DNA of 64,000 nucleotides from Bryobacterales bacterium (GCA_025350625.1 JANXXL010000040.1:1-64000); one strand, 5' to 3'. Positions 37,730 to 48,466 are shown, counted from the stretch's first letter. Made by a program: numbers and translations. The notes: generated from the letters alone by a model not told the origin.

Positions 37730-40606
37730 TCAATCCAACAGACTGCGGATTAAAACGGCCGGATGCACCGCAGTGGCGCCGGCCAGATCGGCCACTTGGT
37801 GCCTGCAGGAAGTGCCCACGGCAACCAATGCCTCACCGGATTTCATGCCCCTTACCGCTGGCAACAACTTGCGGTTCGCGATCGCAACTGAGACGTCATA
37901 GTGGTCCTTTGAATAACCGAAAGAGCCTGCCATTCCGCAGCAGCCCGCGTCCAGGTCCACAACGGTGGTGGACGGGATTCGCCCGAGCAGCGACTTGGTG
38001 GCGTCAAGCAGTCCCATCGACTTCTGATGACAATGGCCGTGCAGCAAAATCTTTGCCGGACCCTTGCGGATGGGCAGGTCGAGCGTGGCAGCGTACTCTT
38101 CCCACAGCAGCGCGGCGCCGGCTACCGTGCGGGCTTTCTGTTGCTGCTCGCCGCGCAGCAGCGAGGCCGCATCCTCTTTAATTACGGAAAGACAACTGGG
38201 CTCGCAGAACAGGATTTTTCCGCCACGGGCGGCAATCGGGTGGAGGGCTTCGACCAACTGTCCGGCTTGAGCGCGGGCCTCCGCCAGCAGACCCTTCGAA
38301 ATAAGCGGCCGTCCGCAGCAGCCGGGCCGGACGATGTCAACGGAGCAGCCGCCTCGCTCGAGAACCTCCACCGCAGCGATGCCGATTTCCGGGTCGTAGT
38401 GGTTGGTGAAAGTGTCGTTAAAGAGCGTAATGCGCGGCCCGCTGGGTGACGCGCCCGGCTGACGGCGAGCGGCCCAATGCGCGAACGTTTGCCGCTTCCA
38501 TTCGGGAAGTTTGCGGCGTGGATCCAGCCCCAAAAACTTCTTGTTCAGCGCGGTGCCCGCGACCCAGTTTGAAATTGGCGCGAACGCGCTACCGAGCTTC
38601 GCCAGGTTGGCGGTGTTGCCTAGCGCGCGTGCGTGCAGCGGGGTGCCGTGACGCGAGTAATAATCCGCCAGAAACTCGCTCTTATAACGCGCCATGTCGA
38701 CGCCGACGGGACATTCGGCCTTGCAGGCGCGGCATTCGAGACACAGATCCAGCGCCTGATAGACGCCTTCATCGCCGAGTCCCGCCTCGCCCTCTATTTG
38801 CCCTGACATCGCCAGTCGCAGCGCGTTGGCGCGGCCGCGCGTAGAATCCGATTCTTCCCGCGTCGCCATATACGACGGGCACATGGTGCCGGAAAGTTTC
38901 TTGCGACAGGCGCCCACGCCGCTGCACATTTCGACGGCGTTGCCGAAGCCGCCGTATTCCGAGTAATCGAACCAGGTTTTCGGGTTGGGCGTCTTGTAGC
39001 CCGCGCCAAAGCGCAGATTCGAGGTCATCGGCGGCGCATTCACGATCTTGCCCGGATTGAAAATGCCGTGGGGATCGAAGGTGCGTTTCACTTCGCGGAA
39101 AGCTTCATACAGCGTATCGCCGAACATCTGGCGCATGAAGGGACCGCGCACCAATCCGTCGCCGTGTTCGCCCGAGAGCGCCCCGCCGAATTCGAGCACC
39201 AGTTTGGCGACGTCGTTGGCGATGCCCTCGAAGCGCCGCACACCCTCATCGGTCTTCATGTTGATGATCGGACGAACGTGCAGGCAACCGACGGAAGCAT
39301 GCGCATAAACTCCGGCCGTGGTGTTGTGACTGCGGACGATTTCGAGAAATCGGCCAATGAACGCGCTCAGTTTTTCAGGCGGCACCGCGGTGTCCTCAAC
39401 GAAGGAGATGGATTTGTCGTCGTCCTTCATCGCGGTCGAGAGTCCCAAGGCGGCTTCGCGCAGGCTCCAGATGCGGGCTTGCGAAGGTACGTCCGTCTCG
39501 GTGTGGTAGTGGTAGCCGAGCTTCTGTCCGCGTAAATCTTCCTCCAGCGCCTGCATGCGCGGCGGGAGATCTTCTTTTTGATCGGCGTACATTTCGACGC
39601 ACAGCGTTGCGCCCGGATCTCCTGAAACGTAGGTGTTGCGGATCCGGTCGAGCACGGCGTTCTGGCGAGTGAAATCGAGGATGGATTTATCCATCACTTC
39701 CACCGCCGACGGTTTATGTTTGAGGATCACCGGGGCGGCCGAGAGCGACTCCAGTAGTTGCTCGAAGCCGATCACCATTACTGCCTTGAACTTGGGCAAC
39801 GGGACCAGGTTAACCTTCGCTTCGAGGACTACGCCCAGCGTGCCCTCTGAACCCACCATAATCCGGGCCAGATTCACCGGCTTGTTTTGATCGACAAATT
39901 CATCCAGGTTGTAGCCGGCTACGCGGCGCAAAATCTTGGGATAGCGGCGGTCGATCTCAGCGGCGTGTTCCCGGGCGAGCCCCAGCACGGTGCGGTAGCA
40001 GGCGGCTTCGAGCGTATCGCCCGACGGTACTTGGCTGCGCGGTATCTCGCGAAAATGCACAATGCTGCCGTCTGCAAGCAGCACCGTCTGCTCCAAAACG
40101 TGATCGATGGTTTTTCCGTAGAGCACGCTGCGCGCGCCGCAGGAATTGTTGGCCATCATGCCGCCCAAAGTCGCGCGGCTAGCGGTGGAGATATCCGGCG
40201 CGAAACGCAGACCGAGCGGCGCCAGTTGCGCGTTCAACTCATCTAACACCACGCCGGGTTCTACCCGCGCCCAGCGTTCTTCCGCGTTCACCTCGAGGAG
40301 CCGGTTGTAGTATTTCGAAGTGTCGACTTGAATCCCTTCGCCAATGGCTTGTCCCGCCTGCGAGGTGCCGCCGCCGCGCATCGTGATCGGGCACTGCAGG
40401 CGGCCGCAGATCTCGACCGTGCGAATGATGTCTTCGCGCGTTTTAGGAATCACGACGCCGCGCGGCCGGATCTTATAGACGCTCGCATCCGTCGAATAAA
40501 GCGCACGCGACATGGCGTCAAAGCGAACTTCGCCTGTGAGTTGCTGCCGCAGTTCGCGCTCTAGCGTGCTGACGTCGACTGTGGATTCCAACTGGACTAA
40601 GCTCAT
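37730..40606 (-). CDS. FAD-linked oxidase fused to 4Fe-4S and CCG domains (GlcD/GlcF-like, YdiJ type)
   Basis: RGGGTSQAGQAIG FAD-binding motif; GVYAHASVGCLHVRPIINM; CLECRACKAECPVGVDMARYK; GCCGRPLISKGLL and GCCGMAGSFGY CCG motifs. Confidence 0.92.
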   Translation of the reverse strand: MSLVQLESTVDVSTLERELRQQLTGEVRFDAMSRALYSTDASVYKIRPRGVVIPKTREDIIRTVEICGRLQCPITMRGGGTSQAGQAIGEGIQVDTSKYYNRLLEVNAEERWARVEPGVVLDELNAQLAPLGLRFAPDISTASRATLGGMMANNSCGARSVLYGKTIDHVLEQTVLLADGSIVHFREIPRSQVPSGDTLEAACYRTVLGLAREHAAEIDRRYPKILRRVAGYNLDEFVDQNKPVNLARIMVGSEGTLGVVLEAKVNLVPLPKFKAVMVIGFEQLLESLSAAPVILKHKPSAVEVMDKSILDFTRQNAVLDRIRNTYVSGDPGATLCVEMYADQKEDLPPRMQALEEDLRGQKLGYHYHTETDVPSQARIWSLREAALGLSTAMKDDDKSISFVEDTAVPPEKLSAFIGRFLEIVRSHNTTAGVYAHASVGCLHVRPIINMKTDEGVRRFEGIANDVAKLVLEFGGALSGEHGDGLVRGPFMRQMFGDTLYEAFREVKRTFDPHGIFNPGKIVNAPPMTSNLRFGAGYKTPNPKTWFDYSEYGGFGNAVEMCSGVGACRKKLSGTMCPSYMATREESDSTRGRANALRLAMSGQIEGEAGLGDEGVYQALDLCLECRACKAECPVGVDMARYKSEFLADYYSRHGTPLHARALGNTANLAKLGSAFAPISNWVAGTALNKKFLGLDPRRKLPEWKRQTFAHWAARRQPGASPSGPRITLFNDTFTNHYDPEIGIAAVEVLERGGCSVDIVRPGCCGRPLISKGLLAEARAQAGQLVEALHPIAARGGKILFCEPSCLSVIKEDAASLLRGEQQQKARTVAGAALLWEEYAATLDLPIRKGPAKILLHGHCHQKSMGLLDATKSLLGRIPSTTVVDLDAGCCGMAGSFGYSKDHYDVSVAIANRKLLPAVRGMKSGEALVAVGTSCRHQVADLAGATAVHPAVLIRSLLD

Positions 40607-40687
40607 GAAACTACCGCGCGCATCAGGCTAAAAGTGGGGCAAATCGCGAAAACAGAAGGGAACACTCCCAAAAGATTAGCATAGCAA

Positions 40688-41782
40688 TTGACTTTTCCCG
40701 CCTGGGACGCCTGTAATAGAAGCTTGCTAAAAAAAGAAATCCTGACCCCCGCGTTGCTTCTCGATTTAGACGCATTCGAGGCCAATCTCACGCGCATGAT
40801 GGAGCATGTGAAACGCTCCGGCAAAGCCCTGCGGCCGCACGCCAAGGCCCATAAATGCGTCGAGATCGCCCGGCGACAGCTCGCGGCCGGGGCTTGCGGC
40901 GTCTGCGTGGCGACTCTGGCGGAAGCGGAGTTAATGTCCAAAGGAGGCATTACGGGTCTGCTGCTGACGTCACCGGTGGCCGATCCCCAAAAAATCGCGC
41001 GTTTGGTCGAAACCGGCGCCATGGTGGTGGTCGATCACATTCAGCAGGCCGAATGGTATCAGGATGCCGCGCGCTCGGCAGGACGCAAAATAGACGTTTT
41101 GATCGACCTCGACGTCGGCGATCACCGCACCGGCGCACGCTCGACGGCAGAGGCGGTCGAAATAGCGGAGGCTGTCGATCGCGCCAGCCATCTGCAACTG
41201 CGCGGCTTGCAGGCGTATTCGGTGGTGGGCTCGCATGCGGCTGCAGGCGGTGAGCGCGAGCGCAATTCTCAGGAAACGTTTGCGCACGCCGCGGAAACTC
41301 GGGACGCGATGGCCCGTAAAGGTCTCCCGACGGAGATTATCTCGGGCGGCAGCACCGGAACCTGGCAGATCGACACGGCGCTGCCGGAGCTCACCGAACT
41401 GCAGGCAGGATCGTTCGTCTTGATGGACATGGCCTACCGGCGTGCTGGTCTGGATTTCCGGCAGGGAATCACGGTTTTAGGAACAGTCGTGAGCGCGAAT
41501 CACGACAGCTTCGTGTCGGTCGACGCCGGCACCAAATCCTTTTCGACGGACCGCGGCTATGGGCCGGAGGCCGCGAATTTGCCAGAGTCGAGCTACCGTT
41601 TTGGAGGAGACGAATTCGGCTATGTGGAAGTAGCCGATCCCGCGCGACGTCCGCGTTTGGGCGACAAACTTGAATTTATCCCGCCGCACTGCGATCCGAC
41701 GGTGAATCTTTACACGGCTATCTACGCCTGCCGCGGCGAGCGCGTGGAGGCGGTGTGGCCGGTGAAAACGCTCGCGCTTTAG
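40688..41782 (+). CDS. DSD1/alanine racemase N-domain family PLP enzyme (D-threonine aldolase-like)
   Basis: LTPALLLDLDAFEANLTRMMEHVKRSGKALRPHAKAHKCVEIARRQLAAGACGVCVATLAEAE; C-terminal PPHCDPTVNLY. Start uncertain (TTG 40688 or TTG 40724). Confidence 0.88.
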   Translation: MTFPAWDACNRSLLKKEILTPALLLDLDAFEANLTRMMEHVKRSGKALRPHAKAHKCVEIARRQLAAGACGVCVATLAEAELMSKGGITGLLLTSPVADPQKIARLVETGAMVVVDHIQQAEWYQDAARSAGRKIDVLIDLDVGDHRTGARSTAEAVEIAEAVDRASHLQLRGLQAYSVVGSHAAAGGERERNSQETFAHAAETRDAMARKGLPTEIISGGSTGTWQIDTALPELTELQAGSFVLMDMAYRRAGLDFRQGITVLGTVVSANHDSFVSVDAGTKSFSTDRGYGPEAANLPESSYRFGGDEFGYVEVADPARRPRLGDKLEFIPPHCDPTVNLYTAIYACRGERVEAVWPVKTLAL

Positions 41783-43150
41783 TCAGACTTCCACTACTTC
41801 TTCGAAAACTTCTTGCCGCAGGCGAATCCCGGCGCTCACCAGTTTTTCGTAGAATTTGGGGCGGATGCCGGTGGCCGCGAAACGTCCAATCACTTTGCCG
41901 TCGGGATCGATGCCGCGCTTTTCGAAAACGAAAAGGTCCTGTAGGGTAATGATGTTGCCTTCCATCCCGGTCACCTCCGTGATGCCGGTCACCCGGCGCG
42001 AGCCGTCGCTAAACCGGCTGGCCTGCACCAGCATGTGTACGGCGCTCGCAATCTGCTGGCGGATGGAGTTAATCTGCATGTTCGAGTTGGCCATCGATAC
42101 CATCACTTCGAGACGCGAAACAGCATCCCGTGGCGAATTCGCGTGAATGGTGGTCAAGGACCCGTCATGGCCGGTGTTCATGGCCTGCAGCATATCCAGC
42201 GCCTCCTCGCCGCGGACCTCGCCGACGACGATACGGTCCGGCCGCATACGGAGACTATTGACCAGCAACTCGCGCTGCCGGACGGCGCCGCCTCCTTCGA
42301 GATTGGCGGGCCGCGTTTCCAGGCGCACCACGTGCGGCTGCTTCAACTGCAATTCGGCGGCGTCTTCGATGGTGACGATGCGCTCCTTGGAGTTGATGAA
42401 CACCGAGAGCGCGTTCAGGAGCGTGGTCTTACCGGCGCCGGTGCCGCCGGCGATGATTATGTTTAACTTGGCCTTGACCGCGGCCTCCAAAAGCTCAATC
42501 ATTCCCTGGGTCAGCGCCTTGCGTTCCACCAGGTCGGCCGGCATCAGTTTGTCGGTAGAGAAACGGCGAATGGAAAGGATCGGCCCATCGACAGCCAGGG
42601 GCGGAATAATCGCGTTGACACGCGAGCCGTCGCTCAGGCGCGCGTCGACCATGGGCGTCGATTCATCGATGCGCCGGCCCACCTGGCTGACGATCTTGTC
42701 GATAATTCGCAGCAGGTGCTGATCGTCGCGAAAGGCCACCGAGGTCAGTTCGAGCAACCCGCGCCGCTCGACGTAAACGTGCTTCGCGGTGTTCACCAGG
42801 ATGTCGGATATGGTCGGGTCTTTTAAGAGCGGCTCGAGCGGTCCCAGGCCAAAGACTTCGTCCAGAACTTCATCGCAAATCTGTTGCTTTTCATGAGAGC
42901 TGAGCAGCGTCGGCTCGGCGTCGATTAACGACAGCAGCGCCTGGCGCACTTCGCTGCGCATTTTCTGGTTGTCGATGCTGGCGAGGGCATCGAGATTAAT
43001 CTTGTCCACCAATTTGCGGTGGAGTGAGAACTTCAGCTCTTGATATTCCGGCGTGGGCGCGGTCTTCGGCCGCCCGCTCGCTTTGAGCAGCCTTTGCTCC
43101 CAGGATGCCTGCTGCGTATTCTTATTGCTTTTATCGATTGTCGAGAACAT
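41783..43150 (-). CDS. cpaF: CpaF/TadA-family secretion ATPase
   Basis: [98 protein letters not shown]. Confidence 0.95.
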   Translation of the reverse strand: MFSTIDKSNKNTQQASWEQRLLKASGRPKTAPTPEYQELKFSLHRKLVDKINLDALASIDNQKMRSEVRQALLSLIDAEPTLLSSHEKQQICDEVLDEVFGLGPLEPLLKDPTISDILVNTAKHVYVERRGLLELTSVAFRDDQHLLRIIDKIVSQVGRRIDESTPMVDARLSDGSRVNAIIPPLAVDGPILSIRRFSTDKLMPADLVERKALTQGMIELLEAAVKAKLNIIIAGGTGAGKTTLLNALSVFINSKERIVTIEDAAELQLKQPHVVRLETRPANLEGGGAVRQRELLVNSLRMRPDRIVVGEVRGEEALDMLQAMNTGHDGSLTTIHANSPRDAVSRLEVMVSMANSNMQINSIRQQIASAVHMLVQASRFSDGSRRVTGITEVTGMEGNIITLQDLFVFEKRGIDPDGKVIGRFAATGIRPKFYEKLVSAGIRLRQEVFEEVVEV

Positions 43151-43212
43151 TAGAAAACCGTCAATTCTTAGGAATCAGCTTGCAGACGAACCGCCATGGC
43201 CGCCCCGGTGAG

Positions 43213-44418
43213 TCATTGGACCGACCGGTGGCGGGATCCGCGGCCGTTGCCCGAAGGGGCCGTTGAGCCGCGATTCGGTTCGGATGCAAACAGCCGGTAC
43301 GCTCGGAAGATCAGTTCGTCGCTATCCCAGGGTCCCAACAAGAAATCCCAACTGCGTTCGGGAATCCCCGGTTCCCGCCGCAGCAGCGTTTCGGCGGACC
43401 CTACAAACAGAATGGGCTTCACGCTGCCGGCCGAAACCCCGCTGTGAACCCAGGAAAATATGCCCTCGCCCTGGCAGACATTCACCACGCCCGCGTGGAA
43501 GGGCTGCAGGGTATCGTTATCGGGGAGGTCCCGAAAAACCCGGCAGCGCGCCCGCGCGTGCTCGAGCGCGCCGGTGATGCGCGCGGCCTCGGCCGGCTCG
43601 AATCCGATCACCGCAAACCTTTTGTCCGCCAGCGCCTGCCCCACCGCGGGTGGAAGATCCGGAGTTTGCCGTTTGCCCTGCACCGCCTGCGTAAACAGCT
43701 CCCGGATGCCCAGAAGCTCCGCGCACAAGCGGCTCACGCATTCGCCGGCCGCAATCAGGCCGCGCTCGCGCCCGCCGTGGTCTCGCGCCGAGTGGTACTG
43801 GTCGCTCGGGTCCGCCAGAAAGTCTTCAATGCCGCGGGCTTTGCGGGCAATTTCGGCAAAGCCCAGAATAGCGCCGATCCCGGTCCAGCGATGAGCGATC
43901 CGCTGGGTCCGGTCGAGATCGAAGCCCTGCGCCAAGGTGTGCAGCAATTGACTGCTTTCTTCTTCGCCGTCTATCAGGAAATTGGCCCGCAGTTCCGTCA
44001 GCAGATCGTGATAATCGCCGGGCTGAAAGGCCGGTTGCGTGACTTGTTTCCGCCCCAGGTGCAATTTAACCGCGGCCGGAAGCGTGCGCGTGTCGAGCGG
44101 CTTCGTGATCAGTCCGCTGCACCCCGCCCGGTGGGCTTTTTCCTCGTCGCCTGGAATGGAGTAGGCCGTAACCGCCACGACAACGATGTCGCGCGTGGCG
44201 GGATCCGATTTCAAGCGGCGCGTCAGTTCGAAACCATTGTCGCCGGGCAGCTGCACGTCCATGAGAATCAGGCGGGGCCGGAATTGGGCGAGCACCGTCA
44301 AGGCTTCCGGCCCGTCGCCGGCCGTGCGAATATCGTAGCCCTCCGCCGCTAGCACAGCGCGGACCAGCTTCAGGTTCACAGGGTTGTCATCGACGATAAG
44401 AACGGGATCTCGACCCAT
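43213..44418 (-). CDS. Response regulator: receiver, HPt-like domain, degenerate receiver-like C-terminus
   Basis: PVLIVDDNPVNLKLVRAVLAAEGY...LILMDVQLPGDNGFELTRRL...ITKPLDTRT; HPt-like QRIAHRWTGIGAILGFAEIARKARGIE. Confidence 0.85.
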   Translation of the reverse strand: MGRDPVLIVDDNPVNLKLVRAVLAAEGYDIRTAGDGPEALTVLAQFRPRLILMDVQLPGDNGFELTRRLKSDPATRDIVVVAVTAYSIPGDEEKAHRAGCSGLITKPLDTRTLPAAVKLHLGRKQVTQPAFQPGDYHDLLTELRANFLIDGEEESSQLLHTLAQGFDLDRTQRIAHRWTGIGAILGFAEIARKARGIEDFLADPSDQYHSARDHGGRERGLIAAGECVSRLCAELLGIRELFTQAVQGKRQTPDLPPAVGQALADKRFAVIGFEPAEAARITGALEHARARCRVFRDLPDNDTLQPFHAGVVNVCQGEGIFSWVHSGVSAGSVKPILFVGSAETLLRREPGIPERSWDFLLGPWDSDELIFRAYRLFASEPNRGSTAPSGNGRGSRHRSVQ

Positions 44419-44559
44419 AAGAGATCACATCGCCCGGCTCTGTGAAAGTGTGAATTCCGGCTCGCGTAAGCCGCAGCCCAAGAGCCCTACGCACCCCAGA
44501 AAAGCCCGAGTTTTCTAAAATCGCGCCCCCTCGGCCGATAAGGCGCGAAGGAAACCACA

Positions 44560-45807
44560 ATGTCCACTCCTCTGCTAGTCCTGATTCTGGAAGATAACCT
44601 CGCAGATTTCGACCTGATTGTCCACGAGCTCGAGCGCTTTGGGTTAGCGGCTCGTTTCGAAAGGGTGGGAACGGAGGCGGACTTCGCTCTGCGGCTCCTC
44701 GAACGGCCGGACCTTATCCTGGCCGAACATTCTTTAAAGGGGTTTGGCAACTTGCGGGCCCTGGAGATCCTGCACGAGACCGGTCTGATCATCCCCTTCA
44801 TCGTCCTCACGGGGGTTGCGAATGAAGATGAGGTGGTGGAGTGCATGAAAAAAGGGGCTGCCGACTACCTCTTGAAGGACCGTATTTTGAAATTGGGGCC
44901 GGCTGTGCAGCGCGCACTCGACGAAGCCGAGTTGCGCCGCCAGAAGGTGGCGGCGGAAGAAGCCCTGCGCCGCAAAAACCGCGAGCTCGAAGAACAGTAT
45001 CGGCGCGCCCAGGCGGCCAGCCGCATGAAGAGCATTTTTCTCGCCAACATGTCGCACGAATTGCGCACGCCGCTCACCGCCGTGATCGGCTTTGCGGAGG
45101 TGCTGGTGGACGGCAAGGTGGGGACTTTGACGCCCGAACAACAGGATTTCACCCAGGATATTCTAGCCAACGGCAAGCACCTGCTCAGTCTCATTAACGA
45201 CGTGCTCGATCTCGCGCGAGTGGAATCCGGCAGCATGCCGTTTCACCCCGAACGGATCTGTCTGCCCGACGTCATTCGGGAAACCATTGCCGCAGTGAGA
45301 CTGCTGGCGTCGGAGCGGAACATTACCTTAACCGCTGACGTGCAAATGTCGGCCATCGAAATCTACCTCGATCCCCGCAAATTGCGGCAGATTCTGCTCA
45401 ATTATGTTTCGAATGCCCTGAAATTTACCCCCCCGGGGGGTCGGGTTACGATTCACGCGCGTTTCGAGGAAGGCTCCACTTTCCGGGTGGAAGTAGAGGA
45501 TACCGGTATGGGAATCGCTCCGCAGGATATCGGACGGCTGTTTCAGGATTTCCATCAACTGGATGGCGGTCTTGCGAACGAAATTCAGGGCACCGGTCTG
45601 GGACTGGCGCTTACCAAGCGGCTGGTCGAAGCCCAGGGCGGCAAGGTAGGGGCGTTTAGCCAACCCGGGAAGGGCAGTCGGTTTTTTGCCGATCTTCCGT
45701 GTTCGGCGGACTGGATGCAGAAGGATGCGGCGGCGTCAACGCAAGCGCCCGTAGCGCCATCGGCCCCGGCCTATTCCGAAACACAATCTCAAACTGTCCG
45801 GGCGTAA
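44560..45807 (+). CDS. Sensor histidine kinase with N-terminal receiver-like domain
   Basis: LILEDNLADFDLIVHELERFG...; SIFLANMSHELRTPLTAVIGFAEVLVDG; LNYVSNALKFTPPGGRV; GTGLGLALTKRLVEAQGGKVGAFSQPGKGSRFFADLP. Confidence 0.95.
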   Translation: MSTPLLVLILEDNLADFDLIVHELERFGLAARFERVGTEADFALRLLERPDLILAEHSLKGFGNLRALEILHETGLIIPFIVLTGVANEDEVVECMKKGAADYLLKDRILKLGPAVQRALDEAELRRQKVAAEEALRRKNRELEEQYRRAQAASRMKSIFLANMSHELRTPLTAVIGFAEVLVDGKVGTLTPEQQDFTQDILANGKHLLSLINDVLDLARVESGSMPFHPERICLPDVIRETIAAVRLLASERNITLTADVQMSAIEIYLDPRKLRQILLNYVSNALKFTPPGGRVTIHARFEEGSTFRVEVEDTGMGIAPQDIGRLFQDFHQLDGGLANEIQGTGLGLALTKRLVEAQGGKVGAFSQPGKGSRFFADLPCSADWMQKDAAASTQAPVAPSAPAYSETQSQTVRA

Positions 45808-45882
45808 GCGGGGGCATTGGTTCATACTCTCCGCGCGTACGCCGAAGAGACCAGATATCCGCCCAGGTATCGAGGAGAAGAA

Positions 45883-47109
45883 GTGGAAGCAAACACGCTC
45901 ACCGTTCTGCTAATAGAGGACAGCCCGCAGTACGCCCAGTTGGTGCAGCACTGGCTGGCGCACGTCGCAGGCTCGGCCGGCTTCGTTCTGCACTGGACGG
46001 ATTCGCTCGCCGACGGAATGAGCCGTCTCGAACGCGGAGGAGTCGACGTGATCCTGCTCGATCTCGGGCTTCCCGACTGCAGCGGGATGGACACTTTCAA
46101 GCAGACCCGAGCCCATGCTCCGCGAACCCCCATCGTGATTCTCAGTTCCGCCGATAGCGAGGCGCTGGCGCTGCAGATGATTCAGGAGGGGGCTGAGGAT
46201 TACCTGGTAAAGAGCACCTGTGACGCCGACACTCTGGCGCGCGCCGTGCGCCGGGCAGTAGTCCGCCGCAAATCTTTTACGAATCCCGCGTTAAGTTCGC
46301 AGGCCGCCAGCCGCGTGATTGCAGTGGTAGGCGCAAAAGGGGGCAACGGGACCACCACCATTGCGTGCACCCTGGCGGCGGAACTACGCGCACAGACCGG
46401 CCTCAAGGTGCTTCTCGCGGACCTGGACGCGAGCGGCGGGCTGGCGCCGTTCGTCACCGGCGTCGATTGCCAGTATTCCATGCGGGACGCCACCAGCAAT
46501 TTACAGCGTCTGGATCTGAACTTTTGGGATTCTTTGGTGACGGAGGACCCCGACGGTCTCAATGTGATTTCCTCCATCAACGCCGATGAGGAGGAACTGG
46601 ATAGCGTGAGCGTGCGCGAAGTTCTGGCTTTCACGCGGCCGCTCTACTCCTGGATGGTCCTCGACCTGGGACGCATAAGCCACAAGTCGCTGAGCCTGCT
46701 GGGACCCGATAGCGAAGTTTTTGTAGTGACCACCTCGACGATTCCGGCTCTCTACGCGGCTAAGAAAGCTTTGGAAGCCTTGCGCAAGGCGGACATCGAT
46801 CCCGAGCGCACCCGGCTCATCGTGAATCAGATGGGAGAAAAGCAGCTGGTATCGCGCGAGGCCTTGAACAGCATGTTTGGCGTCCCGGTATATGCCACGG
46901 TGCCTTCCGACGCTGCCGAATTGAATCAGGCATGCGTTCAAAAAAGACTTCCCGGCATGCACAGCACTTTTCGAAAAGCGATTGCCGGCCTGGTGCGCAA
47001 GGTTACCGGCGTGCCGGAACAGAAAAAGAGCGGGCTCACATCCCTGGTATCGTTTGCGCGCTTCCGGAAATCCGCGGAAAGCACGCTGGTTTCATCGAGC
47101 ACCGATTAG
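45883..47109 (+). CDS. CpaE-like ATPase with canonical N-terminal receiver domain
   Basis: GTG start VEANTLTVLLIEDSPQYAQ; VILLDLGLPDCSGMD; AVVGAKGGNGTTTIACTLAAEL (deviant Walker A). Confidence 0.88.
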   Translation: MEANTLTVLLIEDSPQYAQLVQHWLAHVAGSAGFVLHWTDSLADGMSRLERGGVDVILLDLGLPDCSGMDTFKQTRAHAPRTPIVILSSADSEALALQMIQEGAEDYLVKSTCDADTLARAVRRAVVRRKSFTNPALSSQAASRVIAVVGAKGGNGTTTIACTLAAELRAQTGLKVLLADLDASGGLAPFVTGVDCQYSMRDATSNLQRLDLNFWDSLVTEDPDGLNVISSINADEEELDSVSVREVLAFTRPLYSWMVLDLGRISHKSLSLLGPDSEVFVVTTSTIPALYAAKKALEALRKADIDPERTRLIVNQMGEKQLVSREALNSMFGVPVYATVPSDAAELNQACVQKRLPGMHSTFRKAIAGLVRKVTGVPEQKKSGLTSLVSFARFRKSAESTLVSSSTD

Positions 47110-47126
47110 CAGATGAGAGGCTTGCC

Positions 47127-48371
47127 ATGGAAAGCGAAACACTGATTCTTTTGATCGATGAAAGCTCCTCCGGGATCGATTCGGTTCGCCGGGCACTGGG
47201 CGATCAAGCCACTCAGTTCAAACTGCGCAGAGTTCCGGATGTGCCCACCGCGTTGGCGCGCATTTGGGGCGGCGGCGTGGATATGATTCTGATGAATCTT
47301 CCGGACGCGGGAAGTTCCGACGGCGACCGACTGGCTCCGTTTATAGAGTTACGCACCGGGGCGCAGGGCGTGCCTATCGTGATCCTCTGTGCCTCGGCCG
47401 ATGAGAGCCTGGCGGAACATGCCGTACGCGAGGGCGCCTCCGATTACCTGATCCGCGAAGCCTACGACGTGGATCTTCTGAAGGCGGTAAGGTCGGTTAC
47501 CAAGAGACCCGAGCTGTCGCCGGCATTTTCCACGACGCTCTCGGGAAAGCGGGGCAAGGTGCTGGCGTTTATGGGCTCCAAAGGCGGTGTCGGGGCGACC
47601 ACGGTGGCTTTGAACGTAGCCGCCGCCCTGGCTGAGCATCATCAGGTTATCCTGGTGGAATTGCATTCCGAGCTCGGAACCTTGCGGCATTATTTCCAGC
47701 CGCATCGTTCGATACGGGACATTGGGGATCTTCTTCGAATGGAGACCATCCGGCCTGCCGACGTCGAAAGTTATTTATGGCCCTGCAAAAACGTTCCCGG
47801 GCTGCAGGTTTTATTCGGCTCCGGAAATCCGGAAAACGCCGAGCAGTTGAATCCTCAAAACGCCGGCACCGTGCTGGCGATCGCGGCGGAATTCGCGGAT
47901 TATGTGGTGGTCGATCTTCCCGTGGCGTTGTCGGAGACCAATCGAGCAGTCTTTGAAGGAGCCAATTTTCTGGCGATCGTAATCGAGCGCGATTCGATAT
48001 CCGCCCAGGCGGCAAAATTAATCCTCCATAGCGTGGATTCCTGGAACGCGGCCAGGGTTTCGATGGGAGCGGTCATCGTAAACCGCACCGCGCTGGTTTC
48101 CCCGATGGCGATTCACGATATCGAAAATCAGCTTTCGATTCCGATTCTGGGGGTTATTCCGCCGGCGCCGGACTTGTGTGCATCGGCGCAAAGTGCCCAC
48201 ACTCCCCTGCTGACATTCGATATCGAAAGTCTGCCCGCAATGGCGTTCCGCGACTTAAGCCAAGCGCTCGCCGCGGAGGTCCCGCTTCCCCGAAACACCG
48301 AACTATCGAACGCATCGCCGGTTCTGGGACGCGCTATCAGCACCGGGTTGAGCCGCGCCGGAGTTCGCTAA
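47127..48371 (+). CDS. CpaE-like ATPase with degenerate N-terminal receiver domain
   Basis: MESETLILLIDESSSGIDSVRRALG; MILMNLPDAGSSDGD; AFMGSKGGVGATTVALNVAAALAEH. Confidence 0.88.
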   Translation: MESETLILLIDESSSGIDSVRRALGDQATQFKLRRVPDVPTALARIWGGGVDMILMNLPDAGSSDGDRLAPFIELRTGAQGVPIVILCASADESLAEHAVREGASDYLIREAYDVDLLKAVRSVTKRPELSPAFSTTLSGKRGKVLAFMGSKGGVGATTVALNVAAALAEHHQVILVELHSELGTLRHYFQPHRSIRDIGDLLRMETIRPADVESYLWPCKNVPGLQVLFGSGNPENAEQLNPQNAGTVLAIAAEFADYVVVDLPVALSETNRAVFEGANFLAIVIERDSISAQAAKLILHSVDSWNAARVSMGAVIVNRTALVSPMAIHDIENQLSIPILGVIPPAPDLCASAQSAHTPLLTFDIESLPAMAFRDLSQALAAEVPLPRNTELSNASPVLGRAISTGLSRAGVR

Positions 48372-48466
48372 ATCCCGCTAATGGCGAAGAAGCGCTAGCC
48401 CAAAAATGGAGTCTGGCCGGGCTCAGCGCACCCGCAGCTTGCCCAGAAGCGCCGCACGGCTGAGTG

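Noticed and set aside
46932-47126. N-terminal extension of the second CpaE ORF
   Set aside because: Overlaps the first CpaE gene; MESETLILLIDE at 47127 is the natural receiver-like start.
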